Origin: Hemicordylus capensis
Taxonomy: Eukaryota; Chordata; Lepidosauria; Squamata; Cordylidae
Direction of reading: 5' to 3'
NCBI RefSeq assembly: GCF_027244095.1
Contig: NC_069670.1
Span: forward strand, 15,953,320 to 16,017,319
Length of the DNA: 64,000 nucleotides
Made by a program: the position numbers and the translations under genes
The notes under the pieces: generated by a model
The model's input: only the letters and a program-made list of their open reading frames with translations
Told to the model about the DNA's origin: nothing
Databases searched by the model: none
In this document: piece after piece, positions 10,330 through 20,825 of the stretch
Numbering within the stretch: the first letter of the stretch is position 1
Layout of the letters: each line of letters begins with the position of its first letter

Positions 10330-11907
10330 TGGGGTGATGTGTCCACCCCACGTCTGTGTGTGGGGGAGGGGTGAATGTGTGTAAATGTGTGTTGGGGGTT
10401 AAATGGGGCAAAAGATGGGGTAGCAGCTAGCTTGCCCCCTTCCCACAGAATGCCCCTGTAAACATCTTTAGATGGCAGAATTCCAGATTATACTGGTCAC
10501 AGGGAGGGAGGGAGGGAGGGAGTCCCCCTGCATCAGAACTCCTCTGTCTGAAGTAAACAAAGTAAAAAATAATTCTGCACATGCCCAGCGACAACTTCAC
10601 CCATAAGAGGTTTTCTTTAAGGTTTATTTCCCTTTGCAGGGAAACAACTCTGCACATGTTCAGAGGGACTCAGTCTCAGGTGACAAGACGACAGGTTTAT
10701 TAGCAGAAGGCGGCATCTCTAAACTCCAGGGAGAAGATGAACAAAACCACTTCAAAATGAATGCTGATGCGGGAAACCACCTTTTCTTGACTTTGTTCCT
10801 TCTTACGGCAGCAAATAGCCTGGATCCGTGGGTTTTAATTAAGCAGAAGCTCTCGCGTTAGCCCAAACTGGCTACTGTTCCTGTTCCTCAGAAGACTGAG
10901 TTCACTCAAATCCTCAGGTCAGGGCAGTTTTAAATTAATTAAAACAGAATTACAATGCTAAACAATATAGATCCAGACACAAACAGCAAAACAAATTGCA
11001 GGCAGGAGTCTCTCCTAACCCTACCTAGAGATGCTGCCAGGGACTGAACCTGGGATTCCCAGCATGCAAAGCAGATGTTCTTCCACTGAGCTATGGCTCC
11101 ACACCCCGTGAAAGCCTGCTTGACTGCTAGGAGGGCCCAACGGGAGATAGTACCAAGAGTTGCACTGGGTTATGCCCTTATGAAAGCTTTTAAATTCATA
11201 CCCCTGAAGGGTCATGAGCTGTCATTTGGCATGGCTGTGGTGGGAGGTGGGGAATGGTGGCAGAGACCCACACATGATGCAACAGAACACCATACTGCTA
11301 CCCCACTGGTGGAACCACAGTGAAATGTCCATAATCATCAGTGTTATTTGACCAGTGGGGGATGTCTCATTTCACCTGTGGACTGTTGGAAGTCTAAAAT
11401 CTTTGCCCGTTGCATGTCTGCCTCCTATACATCTCCAAAGGGGACCTGGGACTTTCTGGGGAAGAGGAGATATCAGCTAGCAACAATAGTGTCATCTTCT
11501 CCCAGTGCAAATGGATGTCTCATTCCAAGCACTCCCAAGAGATCCCCAGCTATAAGGAGACCACCTTCTAACCAATGGTCCCACTGATGAAACATCACCC
11601 CCTTGGTCTGGGCTGTCCGCCAGCAACCTGCCTAGCCAAGAGATGCTTATCTTTGGAAGCTGTAACACTTTACTGGCTGCTTGCTTTGTTTCCCCTCTCC
11701 TCACTGTGAATGGTCACTAACTTCTCCTGTCTCTGCTGCTTACCCTGTGAAGGTCTGTATCCTTTTTCTCTCCCCCAGAGGGCTGGTTTTGTTAAAAAGG
11801 CAGGTGGCACCCACTCCCCAGTATGGAACTCATTCTAGTAAGCCACAACACATTATCATGAAATTTATTCTCAGAACCACATTTCTACAAAAGTGATTGC
11901 AGAAAGA

Positions 11908-11969
<62 letters not shown>

Positions 11970-12300
11970 TCATGGTGGAGAGGTTGAGATGAATCTGAAA
12001 CACAATATTGCATTATTGTGAGTTGTAGGTATCACAGAGCAAAAAGGAAGTATTACATTCAGAGTGGTGTTCTTGACAGTTTCGGAAGAAAGCTAAGGTT
12101 CCCTTGGCAAGTATCCTCTTTCCCAGAATAGCCAACCTTCAGGAAACCCACAAGAAGGGTGTTGAAGGCAGTAGCGATCCCTTGCTATTTGCCCATTCCC
12201 TACACAGCAACTTCTGCTCAGAGGTAGACTACCCCTGTGGCAGGAGGTTTCATTTATCTGCCACAGGTAACCATTCCTAGACTCCCCCTCCATAGAAAAG
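10330..12300. other. Intergenic sequence with SINE and microsatellite
   Basis: It holds a short (ggga)n tract near 10500, a minus-strand SINE piece at about 10995-11100 resembling 668-872 (so this motif recurs twice per duplicon), and a (tg)n microsatellite of about 57 bp at 11909-11965. If the orphan promoter at 12.39 kb once served a CBP gene, its coding exon should have lain here, but no CBP core-box sequence is found. Confidence 0.6.
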
Positions 12301-12320
12301 TCTCGCTCTGTTGGTCTTAC

Positions 12321-12400
12321 CTGCTGCTCCTCTGAGAAGAAGTCGAGAGGGAGAGTTTGTCAGGGGAAGTTGTAGAGAGCTCTCTCAGAGCACTTTTATA
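12321..12400 (-). pseudogene. Orphan CBP promoter and exon 1 (coding exon missing)
   Basis: On the minus strand TATAAAA (12400-12394) is followed at the right spacing by an exon-1-like sequence ('ccctctcgacttcttctcag', ending gagcagcag at 12321) and a consensus donor gtaaga (12320-12315). This is the layout of every CBP promoter in the window. Yet the next 2 kb downstream on that strand contain no CBP coding exon. Either the coding exon was deleted, or the promoter drives a noncoding or unrecognised transcript. Copy 2 keeps the locus but has a changed TATA box. Confidence 0.65.
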
Positions 12401-12656
12401 CCATTTTGGCCCAAAACGGTAGTAGTTACAAGACACCCCCATGATGCCTGAGGGATGAATCAGCCTGCCAAGACATTATTGTGGGTTCATCATAACACCA
12501 GTTAACTTTATTGTGCAGCCTGCCAGGAACATAATCAACATCTCATGCTACAACTTAATACCTCATGGGTGTGTCCAGCCCTCTTTTCCTCTTCATCTCC
12601 ATGATCTCTTTTACTCTTACTGTTTCCTGGAATGATTTAGATATTCATCGAACACA

Positions 12657-12780
12657 AGGCTGCACAATTTTGGCATGCCCGCTCTTTGTTGGACTACAAC
12701 TCCCATCATTCCTGATGATTGGCCACTGTGGTGTGGATGATGGCTGTTGTAGTCCAACAAGCACTGGAGGGCATATAATG
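12657..12780. mobile_element. Palindromic 'ctacaactccca' MITE
   Basis: Inverted halves 'ttgttggactacaactccca' and 'tgttgtagtccaacaa' around a short centre. A second, shorter palindrome (ctcccatcattcccag / ctgggaatgatgggag) follows at 12846-12925. Copy 2 counterparts start near 35035 and 35225. Confidence 0.6.
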
Positions 12781-13019
12781 CCCCCCATGTTCAGTGGCAG
12801 TCCAAGACCTTTGCTGCAGCATTCCCGGTAACCGGGATTTCCAAATGTTCTGGCCTACAGCTCCCATCATTCCCAGCCCAAGCACACTGCCCCTGGGAAT
12901 GATGGGAGTTGTAGTCCACAGCATTGGGGAGTCCTTGGTACAGGGAACACTGCTAGTCATCCATCCAATGCATAAAAGGTGAACCCTGCTCAGCAGAGAG
13001 GACAATTCATGCTCATTTC

Positions 13020-13803
13020 TAGGGATCTGCGAATCGATTCGGGTACAAAACGATTTGTACCCGAATCTACCTGTTTGTGGTGATTTTTGGACAAAACAAA
13101 TTGCCCCTGTGCTAGCTGGCCAGATTTGGGTTAAAAACACCACCCAGATTTCGGACCCGAAAGCTTTGTCGATTCAGACCTCCATTTTGTGGCGATCCCT
13201 CTTGCTGTCTCCATTTTGTGTCAGGTAATTCTTTTTTAAAATCCCACCCTCCCAAGCTTCAGATTGGTGACTTACAGTGTGCAACAACCGCCTGGCGATT
13301 CCCCCCCTGATTTCAGATTGGCTCATTTCCATTCAAATCTTGTGTTGCCAGGGGTGACTGACCCCATATTGGCTAGGGGAAGAGTCAAAGAAGGGACAAG
13401 GGTGGGGGGAGTTTGAAGGAGGGGTTTTAAAATGTATTTAAGGAGGCAGGCAGCCACCATTCTGCCTTTCGGACTCATGGAAGGAGAGAGAGAGAGAAAG
13501 AGAGAGCCAGAGGAGCTGGGCTTGGCTTTGCCTGCCTGCTGCCTGGAGTGGATTCGATGCTTTTAGTTCCTGCTTTTCAGATTGAGGAAAAGAGAAGAGA
13601 ATTTTTTTTTCACCCCCTTGCTGCTGCTGAGAGAATCACTGCCTGCGCCTGCTGTCTGTGCAAATCGATTTGGGTGCAAACTGATGTGTACCTGAATCCA
13701 TCTGTTTTGGGAAGTTTGTGGAGAAAACAAATAACCTCTGTACTAGCTGGCCAAATTGGATGATTCAATTTGAGTACAAATTGAATTGAAAAAACCGATC
13801 CTA
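13020..13803. mobile_element. Non-autonomous hAT-like element, 784 bp
   Basis: Starts TAGGGATCTGC and ends GATCCTA, flanked by the near-identical 8-mers ctcatttc and ctcattac (7 of 8). Inside, 'gattcgggtac' and 'gtacccgaatc' alternate near both ends, like the subterminal motifs of the 9.75-kb hAT. It has no transposase. The copy-2 version (35397-36084) is 688 bp and lacks about 100 bp, including a (ga)n stretch found here at 13480-13505. Confidence 0.75.
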
Positions 13804-13897
13804 CTCATTACCACAAGGACTGCTATGCTTCACCTGAAGCAGGGCACAAAATGGCATCCCCCTCATATATGCATCCTCTTCCCCTTTTCTTTCATAG

Positions 13898-13965
13898 GAA
13901 CATAGGAAGCTGCTTTATACTGAGTCAGACGACTGGTCCATCTAGCTCAGTAAATCCATATTGCT
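13898..13965 (-). mobile_element. SINE 3' end fragment
   Basis: 'aggaacataggaagctgct' through 'catctagctcagta', the 3' end of the tRNA-derived SINE on the minus strand. The rest of 13810-14600 shows nothing recognisable except (aaac)n near 14010 and three imperfect repeats of 'gattcaaagatggagctttg' at about 14395-14460. Confidence 0.6.
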
Positions 13966-14600
13966 CATTATTGCCTAAACAGACTGTCCCTATCTTGAGG
14001 ATTATACAAAACAAACAAACAAACAAACAAAACCCCAAATAGAAACTCATAATCAAGAAATATGGATAAATTGGATCCTATGATACCACAATTTATTCAG
14101 TTAGAAACATTAAATAATGTCACTATCAGGATACTGATACCAATCACAAATAAAATACCTATCAAATAGATGCACTCAAAAGCCATATATAAATACATAA
14201 ACAAAGTTTCTTTGAAATAAAGTGCCACCAAGTGTTGGAAGATATTTGAATGCTATCACAGAACCTTCACGGAAACCTTCTTGCTCGTTGAGAAACCATA
14301 GGGAAAGTGGGCTATGCCTTCCTGCCCTGGATGGTGTGCTTCCTGGAAGCATCTGATTGGCCACTGTGGAAAGGAAGATGCTAGACAAGAAACGGAGCTT
14401 TGATTCAAAGATGGAGCTTTGGCTTTGACTCAAAGATGGAGCTTTGGCTTGATTCAAAGGATCTTCATATGCTCCCCATAAAGCAGGGCTACACAACTTT
14501 GGCCATCCTGCCATTGTTGGAAGACAATTCCCATGAGTCCCTTCCACAGTGGCCACTTGACTCCCTTAAGACAGTCACAACCCCTTCTGCTTCTGTGGGG

Positions 14601-14825
14601 GTAAAGTGTGCCATCAAATCAATTTCGACTCCTGGCATCCACAAAGCCCTGTGGTTTTCTTTGGAAGAATACAGGAGGGTTTTACCATTGCCTCCTCCTG
14701 CGCAGTATGAGATGATGCCTTGCAGCATTTATCTATATTGCTGCTGCCCAATATAGGAGCAGCAGGGATTCCAAACGGCAACCTTCTGCTTGTTACTCAA
14801 GCATGTCCCTGCTGCCCCACTTAAG
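14601..14825 (-). mobile_element. Sauria-type SINE (tRNA head, BovB-like tail)
   Basis: On the minus strand the tRNA-like head (gcagcagggacatgcttgag, with tggaatccctgctgctcc as B-box region) leads to a middle part and ends with 'gagtcgaaattgatttgatg' and 'gcacac', similar to BovB LINE 3' ends. This tRNA-BovB design is diagnostic of Sauria SINEs of squamates. Copies are at 36870-37093 (minus) and 63713-63960 (plus, inverted arm). Confidence 0.75.
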
Positions 14826-14902
14826 GTGGCTGGTGTCTAAAACCTTCACCGTGCTCAGGGAACACAAGGGCACCAGGAATATACTGCAACATTTGTTGTG
14901 GG

Positions 14903-14908
<6 letters not shown>

Positions 14909-14959
<51 letters not shown>

Positions 14960-14960
14960 T
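14909..14960 (+). repeat. (TG)n microsatellite
   Basis: About 52 bp of TG, slightly interrupted. The copy-2 version at 37175-37199 is about half as long, and the inverted-arm version is split by a CR1-like piece. Confidence 0.9.
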
Positions 14961-15416
14961 TGAAGTGTGAGAATGGGAATTTGGTTTATTCCTCTGCAGG
15001 TATTTACTCATCTCTGGAATTTCTGGCTTGATGATTCATTCTCTTATTTGCATCTCAAAGACACCACATTTTGTGTGCCCTGAAGTTTTACCCTGTACAA
15101 ATATTTGCTGTTCAGATGCTTTGTTGTTGTCAAGCTAATTTTAAAAGATCAGAGCCCAGATTAAGAGAAGTAATGCTCTTAATTACCATACAAGCTAGAA
15201 ACTGGTCCTACCCTCAACCTTGAATGGATCGCACTGATTTCCAAAAACAGCCCATCAGCAGCCCTGGATGATGACTATACAGACAACAAGACCCAGAGGG
15301 GGGAAATGACACTATTGCAGCCCAATCATTCTCTCTGACAGCTTAGCAGTCAATGGCATCTTTTTGCTAATGGCCCCTAGTTCTTTCAGGTCAGGAGTAG
15401 GTGGTGGGGCTGTGCC

Positions 15417-15862
15417 ATGATGAGAGAGCATTTGTGTTGCCCACAGAAGGTCCCAGTTTCAATTTCCGGGTATGACTGGGAAAGACTCCTGCCTGAAACT
15501 TTGGTGAAATCACTACCAATCAATATAGAAAATCCAGAGCTAGATGGACCAATGATCCAGCTAGCTCAGCTTTCAGTAAAAGACAGATTCTCATAAGGGG
15601 ATGGGGCTGTAGCTCAGTGAAAGAGAATCTGATTTGCATGCAGAAGGTCCTAGGTTCAGTTCCTGCTGTCTCCTGGTAGGACTGGGAAAGACTCCTGGAG
15701 AAGACACTACTAGTCAGATTAGATAATGCTGAGCTAGAATGATCCATCCAGCTCAGCCTTCAGTAGAAGACAAATTCTCATGAGGGGGTGGGGCTGTAGA
15801 TCAGTGAAAGAGAATCTGCTTTGCATGCAGAAGTTCCCCACTTCAATCCCTGGCAGCTCCCC
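15417..15862 (+). mobile_element. Series of tRNA-derived SINE pieces
   Basis: Three successive copies on the plus strand (about 15400-15595, 15599-15775, 15785-15862). The second is best: 'gggatggggctgtagctcag' then 'tttgcatgcagaaggtcc' and 'aggttcagttcc' (B-box-like). Copy 2 has one fewer (from 37640), so one unit was gained or lost after duplication. Confidence 0.7.
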
Positions 15863-17170
15863 CCCTGCTAAGCAAAAGAGAGATGCCATTTTAAGAACGT
15901 GCCCCCTGGCCTACTGAGGATTCTCATACTGGGTGTCAGAAGAAGACCTGAAGATGGAGCTCTGTCCCAAAGACCTCCTAATCTGAAGAGAAACTCAAGG
16001 GAAACACCAAGAATATCCACTGAGGGCAAGGATGCCAGGCTGGGCTGAAGAGGGACAGTTGCTCTCCCCCTTACTAAGCGGAAGAGACTTACCCCCTCAT
16101 TTATTTATTTATTTTAATTATTTAATATTTATTTTTAAGCATCTCTTGCTTTTAACCATGGGGATTGGGGAAATACTCACCTCCTTTAGTTGAGGGGTAT
16201 GACTAGGAGCCCAGATGCGCAGAAACCCATTTTCTTTGGGGGCAGATAATTGCACCCGGAGCGAAATAAAGTGATGAATGAGGTACTGCAAGCTGGGACA
16301 GAAGGCCTGATGGGATAATGCACCCTTTGGGGTCCGAGCCCATTTCTTGTTTCTGTGCAGGTTGGCCATTTGGGAGGCAGGAAACCCAAATGCTTGACAC
16401 CCAGCAGGAAGTGGAAAACATCAAAGCGTCAGCTTGGCCACAAATTGCTTGTCTCCTCACACCATTGAGCACTGCTGACTTCATGATCTGCCTGTTAAGA
16501 ATTAGGCTATTCTGCTAACAACCTGCATTAAGGATTCTGTCCTCTATTACACCCACATCCTCGGAGCATCAAAGCTACCTTGCATGTATCCCCTTGAGGA
16601 GCTTAGAATCTTTTACCCAGGTGGCTGTCTAAGCCCAAGGGGACCACCTCCCATATGATATCGCTGTTCCCATCTGGCAGCAGTCACAGTTCCTTCATTA
16701 AAATAAATAAATTTAAATTCCGACTTCATATTGTGCAAGTCTTTGATTTCCCTACCGAGGACTGTCACATGAGACTAAAGCTCAGTTAGCACATCGGCCT
16801 GGAAGGCACACAGGAAGATGATTTTCTTCAGACATCTGCTCAAGTGTGTTAATAACAGGGTGGGAGGTGCATTTGTTTCAAGGGTGAAGCGAAACCCAGC
16901 CAAATAGAGCCCACTTAGCTTTAATTTATCAGGAAAGAGATGGAGACTTTAACCAATAGTGGCAGAGGGATGAGGATGGAGCTCAGTGTGGGTTTTAAGG
17001 GTCAAAGTTCAGTGGAAGCATGTCTGCTTTTTATGCAGGATGTCACATTTTCAATCCCTGACATCTCCACGTCAATACTTTATAGAAGAATGATCGTAGC
17101 TCGGTGGGAAACCATCCACTTTAGATGCAGGCATTTCCAGGTCAATCCCCAACATCTCCAGGTCAATACA
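15863..17170. other. Non-coding duplicon sequence, conserved in three copies
   Basis: Present in copy 1, copy 2 (from 37905) and the inverted arm (61.6-62.6 kb). It includes an (attt)n tract near 16100. Open frames near 16120-16490 persist in all copies, but in three overlapping frames at once and with no recognisable domain, so no gene is called. Confidence 0.55.
16897..16904. other. Empty target site of the 9.75-kb hAT
   Basis: Single copy of cagccaaa in the context 'gaaacccagccaaatagag'. In copy 2 the same sequence is split by the hAT between duplicated cagccaaa 8-mers (38949-38956 and 48709-48716). This proves the insertion came after the duplication or removed no host sequence. Confidence 0.95.
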
Positions 17171-17171
17171 A

Positions 17172-17525
17172 TTCAGGTTGAAAGCACACCGCTCAGTGGT
17201 AGAACATCTGCTTTGCATGCAAGAGGCCCCAGATTCCATCCCTGGCACTCAGCATTTCCAGGTAGGACTGGGAAAGATGCCTGCCTGAAACCTTGGAGAG
17301 CTGCTACCAGTCAGTGTAGACCAGGTCTGCTCCACTCTGACCGTCCTTTAGACGTTAGCCTTCAACTCCCAGAATCCCTTCATATTGGTCATTGTGGCTG
17401 GGGTTTATGGGAGTTGTAGTCCAAGCACACCTGGAGGGCCGAAGCTGATCAACCCTCGTGTAGACAATACTGAGTGAGGTGGACCAATGACTTAACTCAG
17501 TATAAGGCTGCTTCCTGTGCACCTG
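17172..17525 (+). mobile_element. tRNA-derived SINE interrupted by a palindromic MITE
   Basis: SINE head 'ctcagtggtagaacatctgc' with 'gcatgcaagaggcccca', and SINE tail 'tagacaatactgagtgag' to 'ggctgcttcctgtgcacctg'. Between them lies a palindromic element (17321-17457) flanked by gtgtaga on both sides, a 7-bp match expected of a target duplication. The copy-2 counterpart is at 48984-49337. Confidence 0.75.
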
Positions 17526-17604
17526 TCCTATTCATTTGGGGGGATGGGGCCAAAGTTTAGTGGGAGAGCTTCTAGTTTGTATGTAGAAGGCGCTGGGTTC
17601 ACAG

Positions 17605-17759
17605 TAGGGATGTGCAAACGTGTTCAACATCAAAGCAGTTCATGACGTCAAAACATGTTCAACGTCGACCCCGGACCAGACCACCACCCCAGCCCACTTG
17701 CGTACTGGCCCAGTCCGATTCGAACCAAATCAGACCAGCTGGTTCCATGCACACCCTTA
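17605..17759. mobile_element. hAT MITE, 155 bp, with 8-bp target duplication
   Basis: TAGGGATGTGC at the left end, gcacacccTTA at the right end, flanked by gttcacag on both sides (17597-17604 and 17760-17767). The terminus equals that of the 9.75-kb hAT. The body has 'gttcgaac'-like motifs but no ORF. Copies are at 49417-49571 and, inverted and 140 bp long, 60756-60895. Confidence 0.88.
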
Positions 17760-17767
17760 GTTCACAG

Positions 17768-18541
17768 GTCTGACCATTAATGGCAGCTTCCTGTGTTCCT
17801 ATTTTCTTCTTCTCTTTTAGAATACCTTTCATTTCTTTTCTTTGGTTTTTAGAAAGAAAGAAATATCTACTGCCATCACCACCCAAATATAATCTGGTGC
17901 CCCTTAATGAACTGGGTACCTCCAAATGGACCCAGAAATCTAATGTTCCAATACCTGAATCCTCCTGAAATGTATAAACCTATATGGGAAAAACAAAGAG
18001 AGGCCTGAAGTGGTTTTTTAAAATATGAACACTGGCTAAACGTTTATATGGAATTTATCTGTATCCCACACAAAGTCCAATAGGGCCGCCCACCAAAAAA
18101 AGAGAAAACCGCCTTCTGTGACTGGTGCTCCTCAACAACTGTCCAGAAGGCCTTGCCTTATGTTCTGTTGCTATGGAAACAGCTGCATAGTAGGTCCTTG
18201 TCATGATCAAAACTGGAACCATTCCTTTTGCGAACCACCACCACCCCTTGCAAACAGCTTCACCCATTCCATATTTACTTAGAGGGAAATCTGTATTTAG
18301 TAGGGCTTACTTCCAAGACGGCATTCCAAAATGTATAGCGTTAAGGAACATTCCGGGAAGAAGGAAGGCAATCTGGGTGTTTCCACTTCATTAGCTGATG
18401 CCAGCATAATTTTGTTTTTTGCTCTGAAATCTTTGGGGTAATTAGAGTAATCTTGGATGTGATGAAACCAGCCGATTTTGATAATTAAGATCATGAGTGC
18501 AAAAGGGTGTCTCTCAGCCATTAAGGACACCGTGAGCAGAG
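17768..18541. other. Upstream region of the gene 3 promoter
   Basis: No gene recognised. It is present in copy 2 (49580-50346), but a block of roughly 400 bp is missing from the inverted arm just upstream of promoter 7, so any regulatory sequence in 18060-18480 is not shared by all promoters of this type. Confidence 0.55.
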
Positions 18542-18622
18542 TATAAAAGCCTCCGTCTCTCCACAATCAACCATCAACTTATCTCTTGCCTTCTCTTGCC
18601 TTCCTACTCCTTCGAGGAACAG
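18542..18622 (+). promoter_or_regulatory. Gene 3 promoter TATA box and noncoding exon 1
   Basis: TATAAAA at 18542-18548. Exon 1 is probably about 18572-18622, ending aggaacag before the donor gtaagc. It is the gene 6/7 promoter type ('caatcaaccatcaactt'), distinct from the gene 2 type, although the coding exon of gene 3 is gene-2-like. Confidence 0.85.
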
Positions 18623-19698
18623 GTAAGCTTGGCTTGTTCAAGCCGTTTCATTTATACTTCCTGAAATATCACTTTACTGAGACGGTTAGCCTTGTGAGAT
18701 GGATGCTTGCATTTCCATCTTGTGCTATGGGGTTCTTGGATTCATCACCCAATATATTTCTGGGGGTGTTTGAGTCTTCGGATGGTCCAGATGTTGGCTG
18801 AGAAGCTAAACATTCTCCTCACATTTGGGCTTCTTTGGGTGTATCTATCTTACACACTTTAAATTAGTTTGTTATCCTCTCTCCCCCATGAAACCTAAGG
18901 GATTTTTGTTGTCTGAGAAGGGGCTAGGGACCTCGAATGGAATCCAAACAACATTTCCCAGGATTCCTTGGAGGAAGCCATGACAGTTGACACTGCTATG
19001 AAATTATTATCATGCTTTTGGAGTGGTGGAGATGGCTGCTGTCAAGGGGTGAATAATATCTGGGCTTAATCCCGGAAGACCAAACTTGGTGAAGCAGAAC
19101 AAAGGAAGCTGCCTTCTACTGAGCCAGACCTTTGATCCATCTAGCTGATTGGCAGTGGCTCTCTCAGGTTCCAGGCAGGAGTCTTTCCCAGCCCTACCTG
19201 GAGATGCTGCCTGGGACCTTCTGCATGTGAAGTGGGTTCTCTGCCATGGAGAGATCTTCAGAAGTCTACAGCTTGAATACATTTTGGATGCACAGAATCT
19301 GTGGTTGGGCATTCTGGGAGCTATAGTCCAAAAACAGTGGGAGGGTCAAAGTTGAGCAGCCCTGCCCAAGCTCTTCACTTGGTGGATATATATGAGAGGA
19401 GTGTGTAGTGGTCAGAGGCCTGAATATGAGCAAGGGTGGAATCCTTGCTTGTGAAGACAATGCCACCAGAATTTGGCCAATCCAGATTGGAAATTCCACA
19501 GGGCTTTGGAGGTGGGGAAACCCTCTTATTACATGCAAGCCAGAGGAAATGAAGTGAAATGAAATTCTGAAAACCTCACCAGGTCTCACTGGTGGCATCT
19601 TGGCTCCTGTGATGGTCCGAGCAAAGTAACAAGATCCACGACTGAGTATCTTGAGTAAGAGTTCATTTCTGATGCCTTCTGTTCTGCCAATCTTACAG
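18623..19698 (+). other. Chimeric intron of gene 3
   Basis: The 5' part (to about 19303, 'ggatgcacagaatct') matches the gene 6 intron at 50428-51106, including a minus-strand SINE at about 19095-19255. From 'gtggttgggcattctgggag' on it matches the gene 2/5 intron (from about 8857) to the acceptor 'caatcttacag'. The switch lies inside what is the palindromic MITE in gene 2. Confidence 0.88.
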
Positions 19699-19720
19699 AC
19701 TCACCTCCAGCTTTCCAGCC

Positions 19721-20206
19721 ATGGTTTTTAACTGCGGACCAGCCTGCACCGTCCCATCCTGTGCTTCTACCCCAGTGGTCAGTTTCGACTCTGCAAGGAA
19801 TGGCTAAGGCTATGGCCTTAGTGGTCTTGGCTATGGCTATGGCCTTGGTGGCCTTGGCTATGGAGGTCTGGGCTCTGGCTATGGAGCCGTCAAAACTTCT
19901 GGCAACCTGGGCACCCTGGCCGGAGTCATCCCTTCCCCCTTCAACCAGATCCCCCCAGCAGAGGTCGTGATCCAGCCTCCCCCCTTCTTGGTGACCATCC
20001 CAGGAGCCATCCTGTCCGCTAGCTGCGAACCCGTCTCCGTGGGAGGCATCACTCCCTGCGCCATTGGTGGTTCCGGGATTGTAGGATCCGGTCTCTATGG
20101 GGGTCTGGGTTATGGTTATAGAACCCTTGGAAGGAGGAGTGGATATTTTGGAAAGAGGTCTCTCCTGGGGCGCCGTGGAAGCGTCTGTGGGAATGTGTGC
20201 ATATAA
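19721..20206 (+). pseudogene. Beta-keratin gene 3, one premature stop
   Basis: The coding exon begins MVFNCGPACTVPSCASTPVV after the acceptor at 19698. Codon 29 (19805-19807) is TAA where genes 2 and 5 have TTA (Leu). After it the same frame stays open to the normal stop at 20204-20206: glycine/tyrosine repeats, the core box (QIPPAEVVIQPPPFLVTIPG, SCEPVSVGG) and the tail CGNVCI. So a single nonsense change separates it from an intact 161-residue CBP. The promoter and intron 5' half come from the gene 6 type. It may be a recent pseudogene, a segregating null, or a sequencing error. Translation from a downstream ATG would lose the Cys-rich start. Confidence 0.85.
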
Positions 20207-20688
20207 ACCTATTAGAGCCAAGAAGAATTTCCACATGACCATAGGAACGACCAGGAATGGGCAGCCATGACCTAGAACCATAACTGACGTCAACCCCCTA
20301 GATTCAGTCATGCTAAGAGTCTGCTCTCCCATCCAGCGTCAACAGTAGTTTCCCATTCTCAGCGTGTCTGAAACTCAGGACCCAAGTTTTCTTGACTCTA
20401 TTTTCCTGTCGCCCTCCGAGTCCCTCCAACATTTTCATCTCTCTGTGCTAATTTCGCTCTCTCATCTCCACTAAGATGTAGGCTTCTCTCTCGGGGAAAG
20501 AGCCTCTGCGTTTGATGTCTGTACATGAATCTGGAAAGATTTGCCGGCCTCGGACTTGAAGGAGAGCCCTTGGTTTCTTTCCTCTTTGCTTGTTCTAGAA
20601 GATACTAAATGAGGAAGCTGTTCAATTTCTGCACGACTCCTGCTCTTTTTTGCTATTACTGTCAAGTGTACTGCTGTTTTTCATGCCT

Positions 20689-20694
20689 ATTAAA
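20689..20694 (+). terminator. Probable poly(A) signal ATTAAA of gene 3
   Basis: ATTAAA variant 483 bp past the stop codon, followed by a T/G-rich stretch. The gene 3 3' UTR begins like that of gene 2 ('accaggaa.gg.cagcca') but then diverges, so gene 2 itself is not the direct donor. Confidence 0.5.
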
Positions 20695-20825
20695 GCATTT
20701 TCTGCATCTCAACTCCAGTGTCTATGAATTTGGTTTCTTCACATTCCTGTATGTTGTACACCAGTAAAATGGTTAGGGCCAAGTCCAGAGGCCAGGTCCA
20801 GAGGCCTGGTGGGGTGGAAGATCCT

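Larger units (their letters stand above)
1..19303. repeat. Tandem segmental duplication, copy 1
   Basis: Base 1 onward matches 22220 onward nearly base for base, and the match runs to about 19303, where the counterpart is about 51106. Order and orientation of every CBP gene and repeat are the same. Differences are mostly small: a 91-bp piece present at 22656-22745 is missing near 435, microsatellite lengths differ, and copy 2 carries the 9.75-kb transposon. The left edge lies at or beyond the window start, so the true unit may be longer than the visible period of about 22.2 kb. Confidence 0.93.

Noticed and set aside
15599-15680. Possible functional tRNA gene (tagctcagtg and ggttcagttcc boxes)
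   Set aside because: The sequence lacks a full cloverleaf and continues into the SINE body shared by many copies; it is a SINE head.
16118-16518. Overlapping open frames of 67-93 codons conserved in three duplicates
   Set aside because: Conservation follows from duplication of the whole segment, three frames are open at once, and no domain, promoter or splice pattern is seen.
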